NCBI GenBank assembly: GCA_003575245.1
Contig: NMQN01000349.1
Span: forward strand, 1-7,771
Source: Candidatus Atribacteria bacterium 1244-E10-H5-B2
GTDB taxonomy: Bacteria > Atribacterota > JS1 > SB-45 > 34-128
Reading direction: 5' to 3'
Length of the DNA stretch: 7,771 nt
Shown: piece after piece, positions 1 through 5,544 of the stretch
Numbering within the stretch: position 1 is the stretch's first letter
Layout: the number at the start of each line of letters is the position of its first letter
Translations under genes and position numbers: made by a program
The notes under the pieces: model-generated
What the model was told of the DNA's origin: nothing
Database searches by the model: none
Seen by the model: only the letters and a program-made list of their open reading frames with translations

Positions 1-91
1 TGGCAAAGGACAGCCGGGTCAAGCGATGCATGTTGGTCACGGCACTTCACATGCGAGATTCAGAAAAGTAAAGGTAGGTGCTTCCAAATGA
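1..91 (+). CDS. tldD: TldD metalloprotease, C-terminal end only (partial)
   Basis: Only the last 29 codons plus stop lie in the window, read from base 2. The residues begin GKGQPGQAMHVGHG and end VKVGASK. This matches the TldD C-terminal signature: a Cys-Gly-Lys zinc-ligand motif, then a glycine-rich VG.G stretch, then a V..V.VG ending. The cysteine ligand should be the codon just left of the window; base 1 (T) fits a TGT codon, but this is inferred. TldD is the catalytic zinc (HEXXXH) subunit of the TldD/TldE heterodimeric protease, which in E. coli cleaves unfolded peptides and helps mature microcin B17 and degrade the CcdA antitoxin. Its TGA stop (89-91) overlaps the ATG of the next gene as ATGA, so the two subunits are probably translationally coupled. 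The identification rests on a short tail but is strongly supported by the neighbour. Confidence 0.88.
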   Translation, partial: GKGQPGQAMHVGHGTSHARFRKVKVGASK

Positions 92-1428
92 TAGATATAA
101 ATTCAGGGAAAGAACTTGTTAATAAGGTAAAAAGTTTTCTTAAAAATTACGATTTTGAAATAATTGCCTCAGAGGACAAAAGTGAACTTACCAGGTTTGC
201 AGAATCTTACATCCACCAAAATGTGGCAGAAACCGATCTAAATTTAACTGTAAAGGTAATAAACGAAGATAGAATTGGTGCAGTGCAGATGAACAGTATT
301 GATGACCGCACTATATCAAAAAATATAGAAAAGGCAATTGAGGTAACTAAAATTACCCCTAAATTAGATTACCATTATCAATTATTAAAGCCCCAGTCAT
401 ACAAAATAAAAAGTAAATATTCTAAAGATACGGCTAGCTTTACCCCTTTAAATCGAGCCCAATTGGTAAGACAACTGATAAAAGAAGTAAATAAAAGAGG
501 GTATAAGGCGGCGGGAGCTTTTAAAACAGAGGAAGCTACCCTCCTGGTGGCCAATTCAGAAAGAGTCTTTGCCTTTGACCGGGGGACTAAAGTAGATTTT
601 AATTGTGTTATCACCCGAGATAATTCTACTGCCCATACCTCGTTTATAGACAGTGATATCAATAATTTTAATATAAATAAAATCACCGATGAATTATTAG
701 AGACTGCTTTTAAAAATGTAGAACAGATAGAGATTGAACCGGGGGTCTACACGGTTATTCTTTCTCCGGAGGCAGTTGCGGAAATCTTAAACTATACCGG
801 CTATACTGCCTTTAATGGTAAAATGATTATGGAGGGCAAGAGTTTCGTTTGTCATAATAAAGGCAAGAAGATTTTTCCGGAGACTATAACTGTGTCTGAT
901 GATCCCTTTGATGAACTTACCATGCCTATACCTTTTGATCTGGTGGGATATCCTCGAGAAAAGACAGCCCTCATTAAAGGCGGGGTAATTAAAGATGGAG
1001 TTTATGACCATCTTACCGCCTTAAAATATAATAGAAAATGTACCGGAAATACTTTACCGCCAGAATATGCTTCTTTCGGAGCCCTCCCTTTTAACCCGGT
1101 GATGAAAGAAGGGAGTAATTCTGTTGAGGAGATGATATCCTCTACCAAAAAAGGTATATATGTTTCCCGTTTTCATTATGTCAATATACTAAATCCCATG
1201 AGTATTCAATTGACCGGGATGACCAGAGACGGTACTTTCTTAATAGAAGATGGGAAGCTGGGAAGAGCAATCAAGAATATGAGATTCAATACCAGTGTAG
1301 TAGATATGTTAAAAGCAGTTGACATGATATCCAAAGAAAGACAGATAAAATCAGGATTTATCGGCCCGGCAGTTGCCCCCTATCTTCGCACAAATAGTTT
1401 TACCTTTTCCAGTAAAACAAGCTTTTAA
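88..1428 (+). CDS. tldE: TldE/PmbA, non-catalytic subunit of TldD/TldE protease
   Basis: This 446-residue protein has the usual length for TldE/PmbA (COG0312). The N-terminal domain (about residues 30-75) has the family pattern of a TRFA..YIHQNV strand followed by a V.V...RIGAVQ.NS segment. The C-terminal domain ends with the typical MTRDGTFLIEDGKLG (378-392) and IKNMRFNTSVVDML (395-408). No HEXXXH zinc motif is visible, as expected for TldE, which pairs with the metal-bearing TldD to close the proteolytic chamber. It is cytosolic, with no signal peptide. The ATG at 88 overlaps the tldD stop (ATGA), and an AGGTAGG purine run lies just upstream inside tldD, which supports this start. Expected role: hydrolysis of small unfolded or modified peptides with TldD. 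The physiological substrate cannot be read from sequence. The gene ends just before a pair of REP-like palindromes. Confidence 0.93.
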   Translation: MIDINSGKELVNKVKSFLKNYDFEIIASEDKSELTRFAESYIHQNVAETDLNLTVKVINEDRIGAVQMNSIDDRTISKNIEKAIEVTKITPKLDYHYQLLKPQSYKIKSKYSKDTASFTPLNRAQLVRQLIKEVNKRGYKAAGAFKTEEATLLVANSERVFAFDRGTKVDFNCVITRDNSTAHTSFIDSDINNFNINKITDELLETAFKNVEQIEIEPGVYTVILSPEAVAEILNYTGYTAFNGKMIMEGKSFVCHNKGKKIFPETITVSDDPFDELTMPIPFDLVGYPREKTALIKGGVIKDGVYDHLTALKYNRKCTGNTLPPEYASFGALPFNPVMKEGSNSVEEMISSTKKGIYVSRFHYVNILNPMSIQLTGMTRDGTFLIEDGKLGRAIKNMRFNTSVVDMLKAVDMISKERQIKSGFIGPAVAPYLRTNSFTFSSKTSF

Positions 1429-1435
1429 AAGAACA

Positions 1436-1515
1436 AGAACAGAGGACGAGCGCTCTGTTCCTGTTTGGATTATAAATTTTAGAATAAATCGGAACAGAGA
1501 GCTGTCCCCTGTTCC
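1436..1515. repeat. Pair of inverted REP-like palindromic units
   Basis: Two related palindromes fill most of the 102-bp gap between tldE and the M42 peptidase. Unit 1 (1436-1461) has arms AGAACAGAG and CTCTGTTCC around a short GC-rich loop. Flanking bases extend its hairpin to 1432-1465, with 12 of 13 pairs. Unit 2 (1491-1515) has arms GGAACAG and CTGTTCC. The reverse complement of unit 2 aligns with unit 1 at 22 of 26 columns by hand, so they are two inverted copies of one element separated by a 29-nt AT-rich linker. They could fold as two small hairpins or one long stem. This layout resembles REP doublets (BIMEs) mobilised by RAYT transposases; that kinship is inferred. They may also attenuate or stabilise the tldDE transcript. 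The right edge lies only 4 nt before the Shine-Dalgarno of the next gene. Confidence 0.75.
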
Positions 1516-1530
1516 CGTTAGGAGATAAAA

Positions 1531-2544
1531 ATGGATAAAATTCAAATTTTAAATGAATTAGTAAATAATTTCGGTATAAGTGGTTTTGAGGAACCGATAA
1601 GAGAAAAGATTAAAGAATTGTTTCCTCAAGTAGAATTTAAAGAGGATGAAGTAGGTAATCTTTCTGCTACGATAGGGAGTGGAGGAAGACAAATTGCTTT
1701 TATGGCTCATATGGACGAGCTTGGATTTTTAATTAATTATGTTGAAAAAAATGGTTACTTGAGGTTTAAGCCTATAGGTGGCTGGGATGTCAGAGGTGTC
1801 TATAATCGGGTAGTAGAGATTTCAATTGAGCAAGGGATGGTTTACGGTGTAATCGGGCTTAAACCGCCTCATTTATTAAAGAAGGAAGAATTTAATAAAA
1901 TCTATAATTGGGACGACCTGTATATAGATATAGGGGTGGAAAGTGATCAGGAAGCAATAGGACGGGGAATTATTCCAGTCTTACCGGCCAGACTAAAGAA
2001 GGATTTTGTAATACTTGATGAAAAATATGTAGTTACCAGAGGGCTTGATGACCGGGTGGGATGTGCCCTTAATCTGCTTCTTTTAGAAAATTTTCTCCAT
2101 GATATTCCTAAAAATACTATAACTTTAGTATGGACCGTACAGGAAGAAACCGGATTGCGAGGGGCTCAAGCTTTTTCTGCTCGAAATTCTTTTGATGAAG
2201 TCTATACCCTGGATACGGTTTCTGCAGGAAATCTTCCCTGGGGGAATTTTTATCAGAGTCCAGCTCGTACCGGAGGAGGTCCGGTAATTAGATTAGCAGA
2301 CAGAAGAGGGGTATCTTCTTTGAAGCTCAGGAATTTTGTGAAGGGAATTGCTGAAAAAAATAAAATAGAAATTCAGGAGATTGTAACCGGGGGAACGACT
2401 GATGCCGCTGCTGCTTTTGAAGCGGGGTTGAATTCAATCCCTCTATGTATCCCGGTAAAATATACCCACAGCCAGGTAGAGATGATGAGTATAGCAGATT
2501 ATCATAATACTCTAAAACTACTTCTTTTAATTAGCAGAAACTAA
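1531..2544 (+). CDS. M42-family metallo-aminopeptidase (FrvX / glutamyl aminopeptidase-like)
   Basis: This 337-residue protein carries the full set of M42 di-metal aminopeptidase motifs. AHMDELGF holds H60 and D62. GLDDRVGCA holds the bridging D173. VQEETGLRGAQAF holds catalytic E205 and ligand E206. LDTVSAGN holds ligand D228. The C-terminal IPVKYTHSQVE holds H313. The TGGTTDAAA stretch (286-294) is also typical. Family members form large tetrahedral, self-compartmentalised cytosolic particles (TET) that trim short peptides from the N-terminus; some were once misnamed cellulases. Length is normal and no signal peptide is seen. AGGAGA at 1520-1525, five bases before the ATG, fixes the start. 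It lies downstream of tldD-tldE on the same strand and may share their transcript through the REP-like spacer, suggesting a peptide-degradation cluster. The exact residue preference cannot be assigned, so no gene symbol is given. Confidence 0.93.
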   Translation: MDKIQILNELVNNFGISGFEEPIREKIKELFPQVEFKEDEVGNLSATIGSGGRQIAFMAHMDELGFLINYVEKNGYLRFKPIGGWDVRGVYNRVVEISIEQGMVYGVIGLKPPHLLKKEEFNKIYNWDDLYIDIGVESDQEAIGRGIIPVLPARLKKDFVILDEKYVVTRGLDDRVGCALNLLLLENFLHDIPKNTITLVWTVQEETGLRGAQAFSARNSFDEVYTLDTVSAGNLPWGNFYQSPARTGGGPVIRLADRRGVSSLKLRNFVKGIAEKNKIEIQEIVTGGTTDAAAAFEAGLNSIPLCIPVKYTHSQVEMMSIADYHNTLKLLLLISRN

Positions 2545-2549
2545 ATTAT

Positions 2550-3131
2550 TTATTTTACAGAGGCGGAAAAAATATCCCCAATCACCAGGAGATCATCTTT
2601 TTTTGGTTTTCTTCCATGGGATACATTTTCAAAGATAACCCTTCCCAAAGCAGCAACCAAGGAATATAAAAATATATCTCCGCTTACCCTTTTACCTGAA
2701 GATAAAATAACTTCTCCGAAGAGATTGCCCGCCTTTTTCTGCTTTTTTCTTAATTTTTCGAAGAGTTCATTTATCTTTTTCTTACTGTCTTCTTTTTGCA
2801 TAAAATCATAGCTAATTCTTTGTATAATAATAAAAATTTTAGAATTTTCTTCTAAAAGACTTATATAAAAATCTACTATCATTTTAATTCGATCTTTAAC
2901 CTTATTTGTTGAAGAAATTATTTCGCTTATTTTTCCAAAAATCTTTTTTATATTTACTTCCAGAAGTTGTGAGGCTAAATCTATTTTGGAAGGGAAATAA
3001 TAATAGATAGTAGGTTTTTTTATTCCTGAAAGCTGAGCGATATCATCCATGGTGGCTTCATAGAAACTTTTTTTAAAGAAAACCTCCTGGGCTGCCTCTA
3101 AAATTTTTTCTTTTTTATTAATATTTTTCAT
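2550..3131 (-). CDS. TetR/AcrR-family transcriptional regulator
   Basis: This is a one-domain-plus-ligand-pocket repressor of about 193 residues. The N-terminal TetR DNA-binding domain is clear: KILEAAQEVFFKKSF is helix 1, ATMDDIAQLSGIKKPTIYYY (26-45) is the helix-turn-helix, and FPSKIDLASQLL follows as usual. The C-terminal helical half is divergent, as expected for a ligand-binding and dimerisation domain, and its ligand cannot be predicted. I chose the ATG at 3131, which overlaps the stop of the upstream barrel gene as TAATG and has GGGAGAG about 11 nt upstream. A GTG at 3143 would add four residues (MVFL) but has its purine run directly against the start codon. As last gene of the transport operon it probably represses that operon in response to a substrate or toxic compound, as TetR proteins often do for RND pumps. 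Its stop is 5 nt from that of the convergent M42 gene. Confidence 0.92.
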   Translation of the reverse strand: MKNINKKEKILEAAQEVFFKKSFYEATMDDIAQLSGIKKPTIYYYFPSKIDLASQLLEVNIKKIFGKISEIISSTNKVKDRIKMIVDFYISLLEENSKIFIIIQRISYDFMQKEDSKKKINELFEKLRKKQKKAGNLFGEVILSSGKRVSGDIFLYSLVAALGRVIFENVSHGRKPKKDDLLVIGDIFSASVK

Positions 3132-4363
3132 TAGAAAGACCACTCTCCCGTCAGGTACAGACCCCCTGCGCTTCCCATCTGTCCCAGTTTTGAAGTTTGC
3201 TCGCCCAAAACAGAAACATAAGAAAGACCAACTGAAAAATCATCAGTGAAATTATAACTGGCACCAACAGAATTTACCATACTTCCATCCCGAAGGCTGA
3301 TTATGCCTAAATAATTAGGAGTAAGCTTACTGTCTTCTAATTCTTTTCTGGCATTTAAAGAGATATAAGGAGAACACTGGTCTCCTTCTTCAAAGGCAAA
3401 TCCCCAGATGAATCCTACATTTAAATAAAGGTCAAAAGAGGTAGTGTAATCTGCGCCGATTACTGCTTTTATGTAAGGGTCTTTTAACATATCTTCACCC
3501 TGCACTTGCCAGGGTTGGGGGACTATATAAGCTAAATCACCCCTTAGTGTTGCTCCATCAATACCGGGAAAATCTCCCTGAAATTCAAATCCGAAAACAC
3601 TCTTTTTAGGATATCCCAACCCTAAATCCAAAGACATTCCGGAAGCATCGGGAACAGGTTCCATGGTTTCAGGGTATGCGCTAAGATAATATCCGTTATA
3701 ATAGCTTATAGCTGCATCAAAAGAGGTAAAACTTCTTCCTAATTTTATTCCCCATACCGGATTTTCCGGAAAGGTATGAGTTATATTAACAGAGGTTATT
3801 TCTATTCCCTGAGCTTGAAATTGAGGAGCAAACATAGAAAGATAGATTTGTTCTTCATATTCTTCCGGCATATAAGAAGGAACAAAAGAAGGCAGGACTA
3901 TTGTCTGCAAGTAAGTAATATCATTAAAATAATAAGTTGCATCAGCGGCTAATACTCCGTTTTTTTGGGCCATAGATGTAAAAGACATTCCAGGTGGTGA
4001 AGGATTGAAATTATCCAAAGGGCTGAGCATGTCTGCTGATCCCCAGCTTACAATTAACAGACCTGTTTTTATATCGAGTTGGGGAATAAGGTCATAGGTG
4101 CCAATATAAAGTTCTTTGGGTATAATCATAAAAGGATTGGGAGCAAAACTATCGCTATATTTAATTATTAAATCTCCTTCTGCAAAAACTTCATCAGTAA
4201 AATTATGTATATAGTTAAGGTCTAAATTCAGAGCATTGCTTAGATTATTCTCTGTAAAATTGTATCCTCCCGAATAGGTTAAACTTCCAGAAAAATCTCC
4301 GGCAAAAACAGAAGCAGAAAATAATAAAATGATAAGCATTACCAAAAAAATATTCCTTTTCAT
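3131..4363 (-). CDS. Outer-membrane beta-barrel protein, DUF1302-like porin
   Basis: This is a 410-residue secreted protein. Residues 1-21 form a signal peptide (MKRN, hydrophobic core, SASVFA), probably cut before GDF. The rest consists of alternating polar/hydrophobic strands rich in Tyr, Phe, Gly and Asn, with no long hydrophobic helix. It ends in GGLYLTGEWSF, a terminal Phe beta-signal for BAM insertion. Residues 101-121 (GLLIVSWGSADM, then a D.NP pattern) resemble the conserved Gly..WG..D...NP signature of DUF1302/porin-like barrels, a family often encoded beside RND exporters and LolA-fold proteins. The family match is by eye and needs a profile search. The start is the ATG at 4363; GGAGAA lies upstream at rather long spacing. 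Likely role: outer-membrane exit or entry pore for the transporter encoded upstream. Its TAA overlaps the tetR ATG. A 412-bp repeat region separates it from the LolA-like gene. Confidence 0.75.
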   Translation of the reverse strand: MKRNIFLVMLIILLFSASVFAGDFSGSLTYSGGYNFTENNLSNALNLDLNYIHNFTDEVFAEGDLIIKYSDSFAPNPFMIIPKELYIGTYDLIPQLDIKTGLLIVSWGSADMLSPLDNFNPSPPGMSFTSMAQKNGVLAADATYYFNDITYLQTIVLPSFVPSYMPEEYEEQIYLSMFAPQFQAQGIEITSVNITHTFPENPVWGIKLGRSFTSFDAAISYYNGYYLSAYPETMEPVPDASGMSLDLGLGYPKKSVFGFEFQGDFPGIDGATLRGDLAYIVPQPWQVQGEDMLKDPYIKAVIGADYTTSFDLYLNVGFIWGFAFEEGDQCSPYISLNARKELEDSKLTPNYLGIISLRDGSMVNSVGASYNFTDDFSVGLSYVSVLGEQTSKLGQMGSAGGLYLTGEWSF

Positions 4364-4389
4364 AATTATGTTTTTTCTCCATTCTTTTC

Positions 4390-4421
4390 AGTATATAGTA
4401 TGTAGTATATAGTATATAGTA
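4390..4421. repeat. Heptamer array A (GTATATA), left inverted end
   Basis: Four tandem copies of a 7-bp unit with consensus GTATATA (one copy is GTATGTA) plus a partial fifth. Its sequence matches the reverse complement of array E (4741-4772) at 26 of 32 positions. It sits 27 nt upstream of the barrel start codon and creates repeated TATACT boxes on the minus strand. Confidence 0.85.
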
Positions 4422-4431
4422 TGACAGACAA
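4404..4431 (-). promoter_or_regulatory. Candidate sigma70-type promoter for the barrel-tetR pair
   Basis: On the minus strand, TTGTCT (4431-4426) is followed after 16 nt by TATACT (4409-4404). These match 4 of 6 and 5 of 6 consensus positions. The predicted start site near 4397 would leave a leader of roughly 35 nt to the ATG at 4363. The -10 box is one of several TATACT copies created by the heptamer array, so the match may be a by-product of the repeat. No other good promoter stands out just upstream of the barrel gene. Confidence 0.35.
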
Positions 4432-4432
4432 A

Positions 4433-4518
4433 TCGCCTGTCTTCCAGAATTTATGTTTTTATGTCGTAGGGGGCGGATTCGATGAATCGAACCCCTACCT
4501 TAATTCAACGACAGGCGA
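4433..4518. repeat. 9-bp inverted repeat bracketing the first palindrome
   Basis: TCGCCTGTC (4433-4441) and GACAGGCGA (4510-4518) are perfect reverse complements. They flank the GTAGGGG palindrome at 4466-4498. The left arm also forms a local GACAG/CTGTC hairpin (4423-4441). They may be parts of neighbouring copies of one repeat family, or arms of a larger foldback. Confidence 0.55.
4466..4498. repeat. GTAGGGG...CCCCTAC palindromic repeat unit
   Basis: A 33-bp imperfect palindrome. Outer arms GTAGGGG (4466-4472) and CCCCTAC (4492-4498) are exact complements. Inner arms GATTC (4476-4480) and GAATC (4484-4488) are also exact around a 3-nt loop, with 3 mismatched bases on each side between them. 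It shares the CCCCTAC arm with the palindrome ending at 4577, so both look like members of one interspersed family. No transposase is nearby. Confidence 0.75.
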
Positions 4519-4533
4519 AACGCCCATCCTACG
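4510..4533. repeat. GGCG-aaa-CGCC hairpin with CCTACG tail
   Basis: GGCG (4514-4517) and CGCC (4521-4524) form a 4-bp stem with an AAA loop. CCTACG at 4528-4533 is the exact reverse complement of CGTAGG at 4465-4470, the left edge of the preceding palindrome. A run of six T follows at 4535-4540, giving a weak terminator-like look on the plus strand, where no gene would need one. It is best read as a third, degraded member of the palindrome cluster. Confidence 0.5.
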
Positions 4534-4554
4534 GTTTTTTATATAGACCATTGA

Positions 4555-4573
4555 GGGCGTATGCAATACGCCC
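4555..4573. repeat. GGGCGTAT/ATACGCCC perfect palindrome
   Basis: Exact 8-bp arms GGGCGTAT (4555-4562) and ATACGCCC (4566-4573) surround a 3-nt loop. The sequence continues to CCCCTAC at 4571-4577, as in the palindrome at 4466-4498, and heptamer array B begins at the very next base. The direct abutment suggests the palindrome and array B are parts of one composite repeat. Confidence 0.75.
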
Positions 4574-4577
4574 CTAC

Positions 4578-4619
4578 TTACAACTTGCAACCTATTACTT
4601 ATCACTCATCACTTATCAC
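4578..4619. repeat. Heptamer array B (TTATCAC-type)
   Basis: Six consecutive 7-bp units, each ending in AC. The last three are TTATCAC, TCATCAC and TTATCAC; the first three are more diverged (TTACAAC, TTGCAAC, CTATTAC). Similarity rises toward the right end, which looks like an ageing slippage array with the youngest copies on one side. Confidence 0.75.
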
Positions 4620-4631
4620 TGTATTTCTTCC

Positions 4632-4645
4632 TATCCGCTATCCGC
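4632..4645. repeat. Heptamer pair C (TATCCGC x2)
   Basis: Two perfect tandem copies of TATCCGC, followed by a polypyrimidine stretch to 4662. It shares the 7-bp unit length with the other arrays but not their ACT core. It is short enough to be chance on its own and is listed because of its company. Confidence 0.5.
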
Positions 4646-4662
4646 TCTTCTTCTTTTCCTTC

Positions 4663-4697
4663 TTCACTAAATACTATTCACTAACGACTAGCGACTA
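4663..4697. repeat. Heptamer array D (NNNACTA)
   Basis: Five consecutive 7-bp units ending in ACTA, with variable first bases (TTC, AAT, TTC, ACG, GCG). One unit reads AATACTA and the rest keep ACTA exactly. The fixed ACTA with free positions suggests constraint on, or recent spread of, a core motif rather than plain slippage. Confidence 0.75.
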
Positions 4698-4740
4698 ATT
4701 TATTTTGAATTTATTTCCTGTATCTTTCTTTCTCTTTCTT

Positions 4741-4772
4741 TACTCGATACTATATACTCAATACTCGATACT
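4741..4772. repeat. Heptamer array E (TACTNNA), right inverted end
   Basis: Four units with consensus TACTNNA plus a partial fifth. It ends 4 bp before the stop codon of the LolA-like gene on the minus strand. Its reverse complement matches array A at 26 of 32 positions, with one heptamer identical and each difference confined to the two variable positions of a unit. Confidence 0.85.
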
Positions 4773-4776
4773 GTTT

Positions 4777-5544
4777 TTAAAGAGTCGGCTTCTTCAATGT
4801 CCTGATGCTAAAGAAACTGGATGACAATTCTATATCATATTCCATTTCTTTTATTACAATCTTAGTTTTTTGATTCTCCTCTACATCAGTAAATACTATC
4901 TCTATTGGGGTAATTTTCCCTTTATCATCAATCTTTATCTTGGCAATTTCTAAGGTTCTAGTAAGATTTTCGCTCATATCGTAAAATTCTACTTTTTTAG
5001 TATAAAACTTTTCCTTATCAACTGTGAGTATGATTTTCTTATAAGATGTATCTTCTTCGCTTGGTATGACTTCTATTATAAATTCGCTATCGGTCTCTTC
5101 CAATAACTTATTTTCATGATCCTTATCTTCAAAATTCATACTCATATCTTCATAAGATAGGCCTGTTCCCATAAATTCATCACCCTTCGAAGAACTGGCG
5201 ATTCTCCTTGCTTTGTTATAGGCAGGCATATATAAATATATTTTTTCTCCATCATCAATGTTTAGAAGAGTTACACCCTTTACCGATTTAGGAGAGAGAA
5301 ATCTCATAAGGGTACTGGTTTTTTCATCTTCCCCTTTTTGAGAGAACATTATCATCTCTCTTGTTTCTTCTTTCCCGTCTTTATCAATTAAAATCATTTC
5401 AGAAATAGTTTTTTGAGTAGTAAAATCAGGTGCTGTCTCTTCCATTTTATCCATAATTTCATCTACGGTTAAGGCAGATACTGTGCTGGCAGAAAACAGC
5501 AAGATAAAAATCGTAAATATTAAGAGACTAAGTTTTAATTTCAT
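4777..5544 (-). CDS. LolA-like periplasmic protein (TP_0789 / outer-membrane lipoprotein-sorting type)
   Basis: This 255-residue protein is secreted. Residues 1-24 are a signal peptide (MKLK, hydrophobic core, ending TVSA), with no lipobox cysteine, so it should be soluble in the periplasm. The mature part fits the LolA_like/TP_0789 family (PF17131, COG2834 type): LTVDEIMDKMEE at the mature start, MRFLSPKSVKGVTLL (80-94), and the signature YLYMPAYNKARRIASSS (103-119) followed by FMGTGLSYEDM (124-134). These are half-barrel folds with a hydrophobic groove that carry acyl chains. The ATG overlaps the transporter's TGA (ATGA) and has an AGGAGGG Shine-Dalgarno 6 nt upstream, so both are made in step. 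It probably ferries a lipid or lipidated substrate between the RND protein and the outer membrane. It is not classical LolA: no LolCDE or LolB gene is nearby. Confidence 0.87.
   Translation of the reverse strand: MKLKLSLLIFTIFILLFSASTVSALTVDEIMDKMEETAPDFTTQKTISEMILIDKDGKEETREMIMFSQKGEDEKTSTLMRFLSPKSVKGVTLLNIDDGEKIYLYMPAYNKARRIASSSKGDEFMGTGLSYEDMSMNFEDKDHENKLLEETDSEFIIEVIPSEEDTSYKKIILTVDKEKFYTKKVEFYDMSENLTRTLEIAKIKIDDKGKITPIEIVFTDVEENQKTKIVIKEMEYDIELSSSFFSIRTLKKPTL

Larger units (their letters stand above)
4364..4776. other. Repeat-rich intergenic island between barrel and LolA-like genes
   Basis: This 413-bp stretch lies inside an otherwise tight minus-strand operon and contains no credible gene. 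Nearly all of it is repeats. From left to right there is a short leader for the barrel gene, heptamer array A (inverted relative to the others), a palindrome cluster (4423-4573), heptamer arrays B, C, D and E, and polypyrimidine tracts around 4646-4662 and 4724-4740. Arrays A and E form 32-bp imperfect inverted ends of a 383-bp unit (4390-4772). No hairpin followed by a U-run is seen on the minus strand after the LolA-like stop, so readthrough into the barrel gene is possible. On the plus strand a T-run (4535-4540) follows the palindromes, but no plus-strand gene precedes it. Confidence 0.8.

Noticed and set aside
3141..3143. GTG at 3143 as the start of tetR
   Set aside because: Possible, but the purine run is directly against it, whereas the ATG at 3131 gives a TAATG coupling and a better-placed Shine-Dalgarno.
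4514..4540. Intrinsic terminator on the plus strand (GGCG hairpin then six T)
   Set aside because: The stem is only 4 bp, lies 10 nt from the T-run, and no plus-strand gene ends there. It is better explained as part of the palindrome cluster.
4578..4619. Possible CRISPR array
   Set aside because: Units are 7 bp with no spacers and no cas genes nearby; these are simple tandem heptamers.
4482..4670. 62-codon plus-strand reading frame in the repeat island
   Set aside because: It runs through a palindrome and several heptamer arrays, has no Shine-Dalgarno, and its translation follows the repeats; it looks non-coding.
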